Positions 1 to 13,300 of a stretch of 64,000 bases of DNA are shown piece by piece. Source of the stretch: Gavia stellata (taxonomy: Eukaryota; Chordata; Aves; Gaviiformes; Gaviidae); the NCBI RefSeq assembly GCF_030936135.1, contig NC_082602.1, positions 29,391,965-29,455,964 on the forward strand. Direction: 5' to 3'. The stretch's first letter is position 1. The number at the start of each line of letters is the position of its first letter. The notes below the pieces were generated by a model. It worked only from the letters and a program-made list of their open reading frames with translations, was not told where the DNA came from and did no database searches. The position numbers and the translations under genes were made by a program.

Positions 1-1311
1 GAACTGGCCTGTTCAGTTAAACACAAAAGTTTTTTTGTTCCACAGTTTTAAGGTCTCCAGCACATGTCTGCAGTCCAGAAACCATATTAAGTACAAGCCT
101 GGATGTGTCGGCTCTGAATTCTTGGGGCAGGGATGGAAATCCCACACATACTGAGCCAGGGACCATACTGAGGACTGTATTTATCTACAGTAAATAGCAC
201 TACAGTAGAGAGAATAGCTTTGTTGCTTCCAGCAAAACCCTCAACATCTGTTCCTGGACATATTTCAAAACAGTTTGCACTTCATACTCATCCTTCCCAG
301 ACTTCTACCCCCAAAATAGCCCTTTTCTATGGCCCCTAAGCAGATCAGCATCATAATACAAGCATGCTGCCAGCAGGGAGAGATCTTTATTTAGCAAGTG
401 TGGAAGCTCTGGTGGAATAAAGCAAGATGGCAATCAACAGTGACTACATCTCCCTGGAGTACTCTGTTTTGACTCCACAAAAAAGCTAGACAGCTCATTC
501 CAACTATGTTTGCTGAAGGATGAAAGGAGAAGCTGTGTTTCTCTTACTTGTAGTGAATGATGGCTCCATTTGGACCTGTGCTTGATATGGTAGCAAAACT
601 CAATTCAACAAAGTCTTTCTGTTGGCTGAAAGAAAAGATTGTGATCACTATAGCACAAGTGAGAGGAGCACACCAGGCACCTGGGGCACCTGGAGTGCCC
701 CATCCTCAATTTCAAATCACTTCAGGCTTCCCCTTAGCCTTGAAAGCCATCTGAGCAAGTACGCTCGGGTAGGAGAATTGTACAGATCGAAGCCCTATCC
801 TCCCAACCATATGGAAACCTGCTTTCCATCCCTACCCTTTCCTTACAAGCAGGAAATTCACTGCCCAGACCACCCAGGGAAGAGATTTTCTGGGCAATTT
901 CTTCTTTGTTACTTATTTACTCAAAGGCATTTTTAGAGGTCCTGTTGATGTACATATGGGAGTATCTCTCAATACAAATGGTGCTCGTTCTCCAGCAGAA
1001 GAGGAGGAAATCTAATTCTTACATCAACTCCTCAGTAGTCAGAAAGCAACTGCCTCGTATTTAAGTGTCCTAACCTGCGGCACTCCTCACTGCTATCTCA
1101 AAAGGAAAGGGGATAGGATCCAGTGGGCTGGGGCTTGTATCTTCTAAGAGACCCAATTCTTCCCCAACTCTTTCAAGTGTTCAAAGACATCCTGTAGTAA
1201 TGGTTTGTCCTCAGGTAAAATATATCTGCGAGTGAGCTGGATTTCTAAAGAATAAAATAAAGGGTAAAAACGCTACCCAGAAAACATCCTCACAGAGGAT
1301 TTAATTTTTAC
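1..1311 (-). other. XPNPEP1: XPNPEP1 intron 12, partial
   Basis: I found no catalytic-domain exon on the minus strand here. A pyrimidine-rich tract and possible acceptors lie at 1,225-1,250, followed by a 26-codon open frame that would truncate the protein; see findings. Nothing else is recognisable. Confidence 0.6.
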
Positions 1312-4300
1312 CTGCGGAACTCCTCTGCTTTGTCTGCAGCAATTATTTCTGTTACTGTTCCCTTTGGAACCTAGGGGGACAAAGATGTAGGTTGAATTAG
1401 TACACCAACAAGCAAAGAAAATGCTATTTGCTTAAGCACTGGGCCTCATCTGTGCATTATGAAACCCAGCCTTAAAGTGGTCTCTTTTCAGGTTTTCTGT
1501 CCTCATTCTTCAGTAATGACAAACACAAACCTAGCAATATTGTGCAGGGCATATGAGAAGCAGGAAGCCGAGACGGTCACAGCAGGATTGCTGAACGCTG
1601 ACTAGGGAGCAGTTAGTGCGGTATTAACTTCACTGAGATATGCACAGAGGTAACATCTCACAAGGCAACATCTCTTCACAGACAGGTTACACTAAGCTTA
1701 AACAGTTGTCTCCAACAGCCCATGGTATTAGCAGAATTTTTATGCTTTTAAATCAGAAATTGAAGCAGTTGTAGGAAAAACAAAGGACGTTAAATTTTAC
1801 TTTCAGCATTTGATAAATTAAAACCTGTGATACAACTTCCCCAGGACTGGACAACAGGCAAAGGGGAGCAAGAGCTAGGTTCCATAACCCCTGAGGCAGG
1901 CTTCTTCAGGTACTCAGACATGTAAAAAAGCACCTTCTGGAAGTCATCAAGCTATCTCCATAGGCAAAGTCAATGAACTCAGACATGCAGTAGCACAAAG
2001 GAGCACAGCTTAGTAAGTTGCTGTGTAACACCTGGCACTCTGCACCTCCACTGAGTACTTCTAATCCAGAGAAAACACAAGTAATTTGTCTTTATCCCAT
2101 TTTCACAGCACATGAGCATGATTGCACCTCTCCATTCATAAATTCTGTAACATAAAGACTATCAAAAAGTTTATGCTAATGAAGAATTTTACATAGCAAT
2201 AAAATCTCTAAGTTAAAAAAAATTAATACACTACCTCTTTCTCCAGCCAGTTAAAGAGCTCACACAGGGCAACAGCATCTTTAATCTATGTCAAAATAGG
2301 CACAAGAAAAGGAAATTGAGAAGAAAAAACATTTATCAAGCCTCAGTATAAACAGCTTTTGATGCAAAAGAATTCGACCTGCAAGTTTCAGAAACACAAA
2401 CTAAGAGATGACCTAAGAGGTCTTTCCCAGTTCTGCAACCTTTAATTATACAAGCGCTGGAAATGTATCTGGACAATTAAATAAACGTTAATAAAGGTTT
2501 ACTGCTGGGAAGTATCTTACTGTGCAGAATTACCAAGCACTCAGCAAACACTGGCTTTACTCCACACATGACTTTCAAGTCTTTTTGCTTCAACAGGCAG
2601 CATCTGGTTTTTCAGCCTGTGGAAGGTAACCACACGCCACATCTGGTGATGTGACAGGGGAATGTGCCCTTCGGGCACACGGGCACCACAGAGTCTCTGA
2701 CACACAGCTTCTGGCTTCTCTCTTGCCTGATGACCCCCATTTTTTTTCCTTTTTTCTACATGCTTGCAGCATGCAGGGGCAAGAAGCAGGAGACAAGGGT
2801 ACAAGAGCAAGGCACAATTTTGTCCTCAAATGGCAGGTGACAAAGTGTCTCTGCTCAATACAAGTATTTTTACTTCCCCTTAACTAACAGGGAAAGAAAA
2901 GCATTGAAATAGAAAGTAGCAGTTTCCAAGACACTAGCAGAAAATATGGGACAAGTCCAGAATTGCCAGCCCTGTTTTAACTGGCACATTTCTCCCGTTG
3001 AGAAAACTGCTGCTTGAAAATTAACAGGAAATAAACAAGAGAAAACTTCAGCCCCACCATGAACCTGTTTCACAGGCAGCTTCTTTGCTTGAAAACATGA
3101 AGCTTCCCGGGAAATCAGCTCTATTTCCAGAGTGTCATGATGATAACACAAAAACACAGTGCTTTGAGGACACTGGCTGCTTCTGAACATCTTGGCCTGT
3201 GTTTTGCACCATGTGTCGAAGGATTTCTCTGTGTTTTTTAGGCTGTGTTTATTCAAGTGATAACAATTTGAAGACTCCACTGAGAAAGACAGCAGAACTA
3301 GCAAAGGGGAAAGAACATCCCTTTGAGGGCCCATACTCTAAAACAACACTTCTCAAGTCTGCATGGTCTTCCAACAGAGCAAGGATGGTTTCTCACACTA
3401 CTACAAATGTTGTTCTTCACTCCAAGGGAATGCTAAACAAGCAAAAAAACTGCTTCAACAGCAGTAGATGTCTGACAGAAAACCATTTTTATCCTGCCAT
3501 CCAAATTCTTATTTGCTTTTTAATCCAAAACACTAAAACTGAAAGGAAAATATAATTTCTTTCCCTAAACTTAAAGCAAACCTCTTGCCATGTGCAAGGA
3601 GGCTCTCAAGGCTTCACTTACATGTGCTCTTCTCATGCCTTCTGTTTCCGATGCGTTCTTCACAGCTTTTGCAATGCAGATGGGGGTGTATGGGGTGAGG
3701 TATCGGTAAGCCTGCAGCAGAAGGACAGGGATTACTTGTGGATTAGACAGACTACATAATCCTACAGGTTTAATAACTCAGCCTGGCCACAATTTGTACT
3801 TTGGCAGTCTCTCTCCACCTTCAGCGCTGTGAGATACTGGTTGCCAGTAGTCAGCTAAGTGCACTGGGGAATAAGGAGAAACAGTCCCTGACTGAAGGAA
3901 GAACAGCCACAGGGAAATCCAAGGAACTAAAGAGTCAACAGCTTGTCATGAAGCAGGATGAATATTTGGATATCCTAAGTACCATATATATCAATGTCTG
4001 AGCCATGGGTTACCTGTTGCTGATGTACACTAAAGGCCCAGAGACAGCCAATGAGAAATACCAATCCCAGGAACTAAGGTGGAACTTAGGCTGTGCAAGC
4101 AGACCTAAAAAGTCACCTTGACTTGTTACCTGACTGTCACCCTCAAGTAGCAGGGAGCAAAGGGTACCCAGCCCAGGTACCGAGCACTGGAGTTGAAGCT
4201 GCAGGGCCCTTCACAGCTCTGGCTCCTCCAGCGCTGAGCATCACTATTTTTAACGATCAGCAGCTCTGACAAACACATCAAGGGCCCAAGAAACATGAAA

Positions 4301-7300
4301 GGCCTTTGCAAAGCTGAGCTTTACATGCTCTCCACTTCTGAAAGGAGCTTACATCAGCAGTTTGAGACAAAACTTTCCTGTGCCTGGAAGGGGTGGCCCT
4401 GCATTAAGAACTAGTAACTGATCCCTTACCGCTGTGCACTTCCCCATCAGCTGTCCTTAGATTAGCAGGAATGCTTGGCTGGTTCTGAACACATTTTCAG
4501 AAATTCACCAACTGAGGTGACTTGCCCAAGCCTCATCACACTTGGCATCAGAAGAAGGAACAAAAATGAAGTCTTTTGCCCCACAGTTCTCTGCTCTACC
4601 CATTATATATGAAGAGATGGGATGAGCACCCACACAATCACAGCTCAAGCAACATGTTGTTCTCCTGTTCTCGATGCACCAGCATACAAATAAACACCAC
4701 TCAAATTCATGAGAAAGGCCTAGTAGACCCTCAGCGAAGACCAATTTCACACAAATTCTACAGGCTTCAGTTTCCAAACTCTTAAAAATAGCAAGAAAAC
4801 TACACTACATTATGCAGAAACTAAACTACTGAAGAAGCCACAAGAAAGCCAGGGAAGACCTTTTATCAGAGTCAGGACAAAACTTCTCAACGGTCAGATT
4901 CTTGGATTAACTTGCCTTTTACAGATACTGGTAGGTTCTATTAATCTTCTGTAAAAAGCGTATTTACATGCAGCTGTAGGCAAGTCTAGAAAGGGTTTGT
5001 AGATCTGTGTTTAATAATGGGACAGGATTTTTGCCAGTGTCAATATTTGGCTTTGATGGAGACAAGTAGTAGATGGACTTCCAGCACTGGGGTTCTTCAA
5101 AACATCCCAGACCAGTTGCTCACTTGGTGTAAAGTGGTGTAGAGCTAGAGAAAAACACCCAGCATGACAAACTGGGAAACCTTTGGCTCTTTCAGTGACT
5201 CTCTAAGTGTTTTTTTAATCAAGACATGTCAGTCCTTCCTCTCCTGCTTTCTATTGCACAGAGCTCCTTGAGGCAGGGACTCTCCCATTGCATACAGAGG
5301 GCATGTAGCACTGTAATGACTCAGTATCAGTCAAATCTTCCAGTGCTAAAGGGGTAAATAATGTCACTACAACTCATTACATTCCTTCATCTAGGCCAGA
5401 CCTGCTGCACTTCTCCATATGGACGTTCTGCATAAATCATCTACAGCAACTTACCCAAAGTGGGGTTAGTCCATTGACTCCAACTACAGCACGGGGTATT
5501 CTACTCTGAAGTCAAAAGAGCAACAACTTATCCTGCATGCTCCATAGACTCTATGCTTTCTGCTACCCTGAACGAAAGAGAGTGTGCAAAACATCAGTAT
5601 TCTGTATTAAGAGGCCATTTGCACCTAGAAATGCATTGATGGTGTCAGAATATTTAACCTTGGGCAGGGGCAAAAAACTGTCTATCTTGCTCATATATAT
5701 GTCATGTTGGTTTTTAAGCTGCACGGGCAACAGAGCTAACTGCTATTTTGGCCATGAGAGCTGGAGAGTTTAAGCAGAGATTTGTGCTGGTATCAAACTG
5801 TGGCAGCCTGGGGATACACAAACAGACCCTGCTCTTGGGATTTTGTCTTTTGGGAGACACAAAGCTGAGACCACTCTTAAAATTCCTGTATACAGAAAAT
5901 GCCTTCAGGCCCTATGAGTTAGCTCTGTTACCATGGGTAGGGCTGTATCATATGCACACCTGCAGCACAACCATGCAGTACATGAAACAGGCAGGAGATA
6001 TCTGCCTGCCTGGTGGAGGCAGAAACCTGGTGGTGGGTGAATGCAGACTTGCAGACAAACACTTTTTACAATTTAGTTCTTCCTTCAGCAACTCCTTCAT
6101 CTGAGCCCTGCAATTCTCAGGCAGGAAGCCTGGACTGTTTAGTAACCCAGCACAAGCACAGATTCTGTTCAGTGGGTCTGGTCTTCCAAGGCAACACCTG
6201 GAAAATACCCACTGGTGTCTGACTCCCAGCCATATTTGCTCACAGTATCTGTTAGGTACTAGGTATCTCTGTAAACTGGATTGCGTTCCAGAGAACATGA
6301 TCTCTAGCAAACAAGATATACACAGCATGGAAACCAGCTTATTTGTCCGTAGTTGCTGCTGTGTCCTTCCCTGAGTATCTCCTTTCATGACTACTGGAAT
6401 ATTAGGTGGACTACAGGACTCCCAGACAGCAACGTTCAAGTACAAGGGTAAGATATAGCAAGTACAGCTGTACAGAAATTATTCTGATGCTACAACTGTC
6501 CCTCAGCAGATGCACTCGCTGCATGCACAACCAGTGCCTGCAGGTTATCCATGTCCTCACAAGGTTCCCTGCTGCAACAACTCTGGTGCCCTGTCCCTCC
6601 CGTCTTCGATACGAGACATCACATATTGCCCGATATCCTCAAGCCACTGAAATAAATAAGGGCAGCTATCTTCAGACACTCAGATCAAGCCCAATGCCCC
6701 TTGCCAAAGTCCTGCCCAACTTTCCTGCCTGAGCTTCTGCAAGTTTCCAGCTCTTACTGCTGGTCCGCATAAGGCTGATGCTCCAGACATGGGCACAATG
6801 ACCCGAGTTCACCCTGCTCCCTCTCTCCCTCCCCTCTCTCGCTGTACTTGTCTTGTCTTAAGCTGACAATTCTTTGGGTAAATCGGCTTAATGAGTTGGA
6901 AGGGCAGCTCCAGCAAGAGCAATCCCAGGATTAACAACCCCTCGATACCTCAGCATGGTTGGATCCCTTCTGCACAAGCTCCAGCCTGCATCATGCTTTG
7001 CAAAGAGGAAGCTGAGACCAGCTGCCCTCATTAACACCGTTCCTGACCACGCTGAGCAGAGAGGAGAAAAGTATTTTCCCTTGCAAGAGCCACTAACCTT
7101 GGGAATGGCCTCAGTCAGAGCATAGCTGGCTTTGTCACTGAGCCACACTTTCTCCTTGGGTGACAGGCTTGCACCAACAGCCTGCAGCTCTGACAGGATA
7201 GATCCATAGGGCATCACCTGGATTTTAAACTCAGGCTCCAGGGTGGAGTCGAGCTGTAAGTGCTCCCTCACAGCTGGGTCCATCATCCGGTCACCATCGA

Positions 7301-10300
7301 TGAAGAGCCTGAGAAACAAATCAGACAGAGCATAGGTGGGACCACATCTGACCATGGCTGGAGTAAAGGAGGGAAGGAGAAACCATTCTGGTGACATTTC
7401 AGGGAGAAAGGAGTTTGTTAATTATGTGCTATACTTTGTTTTATATTGTTTTAACCACTGACCTTCACACAGCTTAAATCCTGCTTTGAAATTAAGATGT
7501 ACCACATTGCTGAGAGGAAAGGAGCTGATACCATTTTTGTTTGTATGATACATTCAAAATAGCTGCATCCCATCACTGTGCTTCAAGCAAGAGAGAGTAA
7601 CAGAGGCAAATAATGGCCATTCTCTATTTTTTTAAGGGCAACATCTGGAAATGGAAAAGCTACTGTTGTTCTAAGTACCACATTGTTCTTGCTTTCACTG
7701 AATTGGAAAGTTCAGCTAAACCTTCACATACAACCTGTACTCACCCAGCCAGGTTTTACCTCAGATGCATCTAGCTAGCAGCTTGGAGGTCCCTCTAAAA
7801 GACTTGTGCTTGCTGAGGCTCATTATACAGGGCAGTTGCAGGAAAGAAGCCTTCTGTCATAAACCAGCCCTGAAACTTTTCTACATAGTCCCTGCAGTCT
7901 TGAAGTGACTCATCAATGACATTAGAGAAAAGTTTTCTAACGTCTAGGCCAGCGTCGGCTTTTACCCACATTTCACCCAGGGCTCCAAGGGCCCTCCATG
8001 TTATCTCAGGGTGACAGACAGAGGGGTCAGCCGTCCTGCCCAAGGTCACCCAGCAAGTCAGCTGAGGTGCTGAGGAGCGCAGCAGAGCTCTTGGCTGCCT
8101 CTCTAGCTCTGATCAGGGGAGTAGAGTAATTAATGTTGAAGACAAAAGTGCTCAGAAGAGACATTAAAGCGCCCGAGCATAGGCGTTTTAAAAAGACAAA
8201 TGCTTTGCTAGAACAGTTCTCCCACAGAAAAATGCATCTTGAGGGACAGAAGAGGGGAATACAAGCACCTGATTGTGTTCATTCCTATGACGGCGTATGC
8301 AAAAAACACAGGATTGTACTCAACATCAGAGCCTCGGAGGTTGAAAAGCCCTGGAAAATAAGAACGCCAAGAATCACAGTCCTGGTTCATCTTTTGCAAC
8401 ATTAGAGAAAGCCTAAAATAATCTCAGCAAAACACAGTCAAGCAATGAGTTGTCACGGGTGCAGGCCGTGGGTCCAGCTCCCACTCAGCTGTCCCACATC
8501 CTGCTGCTTTCCCAGCAATCCTAAGTTTTTGCCAGGAGATGGCACCAGAACTGCAGTTTAAACACTCCCATCGGGCAAGGAAAGTGGGGTTTAACTTCTA
8601 AAGGAGGAGTGGCTTGCAAGAAAGCAGGTACAGGCAAAAAAGATAAGGACACATGTAAAAAAAAGTAGTTTTTGCCCTTTCTGGTCTGCGTAATGCAATA
8701 AAAGCTTACTTCTTAACAGCCAGAAGACTTCAGAGTTACAAGCAATCATTTCATTCCAATCCTTTTGATACTTGAGGGAAGAGGGAGACACAATAGGCAA
8801 GACTAAAATACTCCAAAAAAGCCTCTCATTTGGGTGCCTCCAACATCTCAGATTCAGACTGCATAGTCTTAGGTTTTTTTCATTAAGATTTTACCCCTTA
8901 CCATTCCAGGCAAAGTCAAGAGGGGAAGTAGATGTTCAGCATCTCCAAACTCCTGATTTTAGGATCAAATAAAAACCCCAGGGTATCCAATTAGCTGAAA
9001 TGAGTTACTCAAGGCAATAAGGCCAGCCAGCAGGACAGCTGGGAAAAGAACCAACATGTCCTAAATCACAACCCAGCACTGCATTCATCAAACTGTGCAA
9101 ATTCTGCCACGAAAGTAAAAATAGAGTTTGATTCTCCCCAGGGAAGGAGTAGGTCACTTGAAAGCCGGAAAGAGCCACAAAGAACTCTTTACTGCATGGG
9201 TACAAACTTCCTTGCTCAGCCAACTCCCAATGCAGCAAGGAGACAACAGCCTCCTCTGAGGCTCTCCTTCTGTCCCCAGAAACTTGTCTGGAGTTTAATA
9301 AAGTGGATTGAATTAGATAAAATTAAAGACAACTTCTCCTCTTTCTGCCTTTAGGATAGGAAATCAGCCAGGCATCCAGCAATAAGCTTCTCTCATGACC
9401 CCCTCTGGTCCATCTTAAAACCCTTGATTCGTAACCAAGCTTGGCTTTGCTGGAGACATTTAATCTTAAACCACCTCAGGGCACCAATTTATCATTAATT
9501 TAATTGGAGATGCGCCTGAAAAGGTGAGACACACAATCTCTGCTCACTCAGGCCTCCCCAGGGAGGAGTCATATCACCACTCTCAGAAGTATTTCTTTCA
9601 TGAAACAAGCTCTTTGCTCAATGTCCCAGATCCAGGAGAGCCCACAGACTTCATCAAGCTGACTTCTCCCAGCACCAGAGATGTTGCGCTGGCAGTGCTG
9701 AAGCTAGGAACACACCACCTTCATTTCTACCGTTTCAGATCAGACACATTAGCCGCACTCACACCCTGCCAGCACTATGTTCCCACTGCACCAGCCTGCG
9801 CACTGGTGGTTTCGGCACAAAGGACACACAGCACTAGTAACAACAGTCCTGGGGGAACCACTGCTGTTTCTGGCCTTTTTCCCTTCTTACACACTGGGCT
9901 GGGAGCCAGGGTGTGGAGACCTAGTCATCCTGGGGTCCCAAACATGGAGGGAACTCTCTAGTGGGACCCTGGGTTGAAATGATCTGGAAATACAAGTTGA
10001 GCCCTGACTTACTTGTTTTAACCAAAGCATTTGCTAAACATTGGAGAGGTAGAGACTGACTTTAAAAGCCATGACAATTAGGAATATTACTGTGAATGCC
10101 GTGTACCCCACCCTTGCCTTACATATACAAAGCCACATGTTGCATTGCTTTGTTTATAGCCCAGCCTCCACAGCAGAAAACAGTCTCCATCTTCCCATAA
10201 GGTGAGGCAGCATCAGGGTATTTTATAGCCAGAAAACCTCACAGGTCTTTTTTTTCCCTTAAAACTGCCTCAGGCTTTATATATAACCTTCCTTTCCCTT

Positions 10301-13300
10301 TGCCTGGGCTGTTTTTCAAAGGTGGTGATTTGCTGTGTTTCCTGGGCCAAAAATGTACTCAGGAGCCGTACTGGTCTAAAAATGCACTGTGTAGAAATAC
10401 AGCCTTGCTGTTTGTGACCTGTTATCATCACTGCACTTGATACAAGTTAATTGACCTCTAACAAACACATCAGCTGTCAGGAGTGCCTCCCACACTGGCA
10501 GGGTTCTTCCTTTCCAAGGCAGGAAGGATGTTTGTTTTGTAGGAAGAACTGAGAAAGGAGATGCAAAGACTTACATGCTACTTCATCCAAGGCTGTTACC
10601 ACAAACCACAGGACCTTCCTCTCAGCCATTTTTGAACGGAGGGCTACAATTTTGTCTCTCCAGCTGACCCCTGCAAAACACAACATGAAAAGTTAGTCAC
10701 CAACTTTACTGGGGATGATGACGTAAACACAGACCAACACGTTGGATTTTGGAGGTACCCAAAACACACTGGTTTTGGCTTGTGCTCCTCACTCCTTTCT
10801 AATAACCAATATGAACTAGCTCAAACAAGCTGCCCTCCAGACATTCATGGATTTGTTTTGAAGTTATCTAGCCTCTAGCAAATGTTTATTTGAAGTCTTG
10901 AGGACAAAGGGGTCACTAGCTGAGGTCCGACCACCTTCTTGATCTATTCATAGTAGATCGTATTGCGCTACAGTGCTGTTTTTCTCACTACTTTGTAAGA
11001 GGAAAACAAAGTGGGATAGGGCAGTAGAAACAGTTTGTCTCTATTGGGAGTTAAGCTTCTCACCTGTGTAACTCAGGTCGAGCGTGATGAGAGGCTTGCA
11101 GGGGCGCTGAGGGCAGTCTGTCCAGATTGTATCGATCAGGTTTTCTTTGACAGGCACAAGGTCATGGCCAGCACTTCTCAAGGCTTTGGACATCCTCTTC
11201 CACTGGTCTGCCAAAGGGAAGAGTTAAGAGTGATGGCTTTAAACAACACACGCTGGTTGAACAATGGCACCGTTCACAGGGGGCAAACTCAAAAATCTGA
11301 GTCTCCTCCTTTCCTTCCAGCCTCTCCTTCTTCCCATTCCCTTAAAAAACAAAGCAAAAGCTATTGCAATTACAGTTCCACAAAGGCAGCCACTCAGCCA
11401 GCAGCAGAGGTACAGAACCTCACAGCCCTAGAGCCTCATGCTTCAGCTGAAGAACTGCTCCAGCTGGGAGACGGAAGTCAATGGAATAAGCTACCCCAGA
11501 GGCTGCCATAAGGGTGTCCTCTACCCCAGGGCAGAACCATGCTAGATCTCAGCTAGATGAGAGATGAGATAGGCTTCCACACAGCCACGAGACTGACCCT
11601 TAGCCCACCTGAATCAAGGAAATGTCTCCCCCTGCCTCCAGCAACCTTTGGATTGGGCCTCATGTTCTGAAGCACAAGTAGATAGATACTTGTTCATCTG
11701 ATATAAGTGGTACGTCTCCAGGAATGTGCTTCCTACAGGGAGAGCTGCAGAGATGCCAAGACCACCAAACAGGAGTAGCAACATAAATTTTGCCTGGGTG
11801 TTTGGGCTCACATGCTGGCCAAGAAATTCAGCGACTTTGTACTGAAGTGCCCGTGACAAGCCACAACAAAAGGAGGTGAATTGGGACTCTGCTTTTCAGG
11901 TAAGGTCACTGCAAGCCCAGAGAGTAGTTCTCATCCCTTGTGTTTTGGAGTCAATGCACTGCTGTGTAGCTCTCATGATACATGCCTAAAACCAAAATCC
12001 AACCTGTTTTGCATAACAGTTTAACCCACCACCCCATCTGGGCTGAAACGTGGTTAGCTACATACCATCACACAACAGCTTAGCCAGAGAACCAAGGAAG
12101 CAAAAATCTAGTTGCCCAACTCAGAGTTACAAAATAAAGTAAAACTAACCAGCCGGAATAATGAAAGGGTCCACTCCCACCTTCGAGCCTTCTGGGAGGA
12201 CACTCACTAGCCAATCCTCCTGAGTCGGTGTGTCTTTCAGACCTCCATGGATTTAAAAAAAAAAAAAAAAAAGAAAAAAAGAGGTTCAAAGAAGCAGTCA
12301 TACTGAAGCGTTCCCACACTACCTAAGAAGTAGGTAGAGGGCAAATGGGTAGTAGGCCAATGGGCAAGAAGAGTCACAGGACACTGAAGCAGGAGCAGCA
12401 GTGTATCCAAAAAGTCCCTAAGCCCCTACGTGATGGGGTATCCCTACAGCCCAAGCTGTAACATGTGTAAAGTGACCAAATAGCCTGTGATTGTTCTCTG
12501 TTTATCAGTGGAGCGGTATCCCAGCCTCCTGCGTACCCATTTTCATGAGTGTCCAGTTGTTATCCATTTGATGTGCAGCTTGCAGGAAGTAGCGTCCATC
12601 TGTCCACATGGCTGCATGCTGTTCAGTTACTATGGCAGTACCTAGGCAGAAAGGCAGAAAGATGTGGTGATTTAGGTGGGCAGCCACCATGCAGAGACAA
12701 AGACAGCAGGGGGAGTGTTTGAAATGCACCCCAATTCCCCAAAAGGCAGGTCTGCTCACTGTTCAAAAGTTAGTCCAGTTTCAGTGGAGATATTCACTGC
12801 TTTCCCTGCACTACGACCTTCCAAAAAAAGTTAGTCCAGTTTCAGTGGAGATATTCACTGTTTCCCCTGGACTATGACCTTCCAAATCCTATCAGACACA
12901 GTATGGACAAGGATGCAGCTCAATGAATTGTCTCAGATGAATTCAACTTAAGTATATCTCAGCCAGTGGGTGGAACTGGGTAAATGGGGCTTTCCAAACC
13001 TTCTGTAACAGAGACTGTGGTCTCCACTTGGCTTTTGTCACAGTAACACATATTGTACATCCCCAGACTCCATCCCATCTTCTTACAGGGAGGAAGCCTG
13101 GGCTCTGGCCATCCACAAGAAACAGCTGTTACTAGGCCAGCAGACATGGGTATCACTCCCAGCTCTCAGCTGCACCCCTTTCCCAAATGTTACAGCTCTA
13201 GCAGAGATGGCTGAACAGGAAATACGAACATAAACTTCTGCTGGTTTCAGTGTCTGTCCCATTCCAGTGACTCCAGATGGAGGGATGTAAGCAGACAGCT

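Larger units (their letters stand above)
3712..7097 (-). other. XPNPEP1: XPNPEP1 intron 9
   Basis: A 3.4-kb intron holding a MIR-like fragment (about 4,510-4,620) and an L2-like tail (about 5,245-5,345). No coding sequence is supported. Confidence 0.75.

Noticed and set aside
2870..3334. 154-codon minus-strand frame between XPNPEP1 exons 10 and 11.
   Set aside because: The correct exons on either side join in phase 0 without it, and its translation has no similarity to the aminopeptidase.
5948..6445. 165-codon minus-strand open frame in XPNPEP1 intron 9.
   Set aside because: No recognisable domain and no splice or promoter support. It lies between well-defined exons 9 and 10 of the same strand and would need an unsupported cryptic exon.
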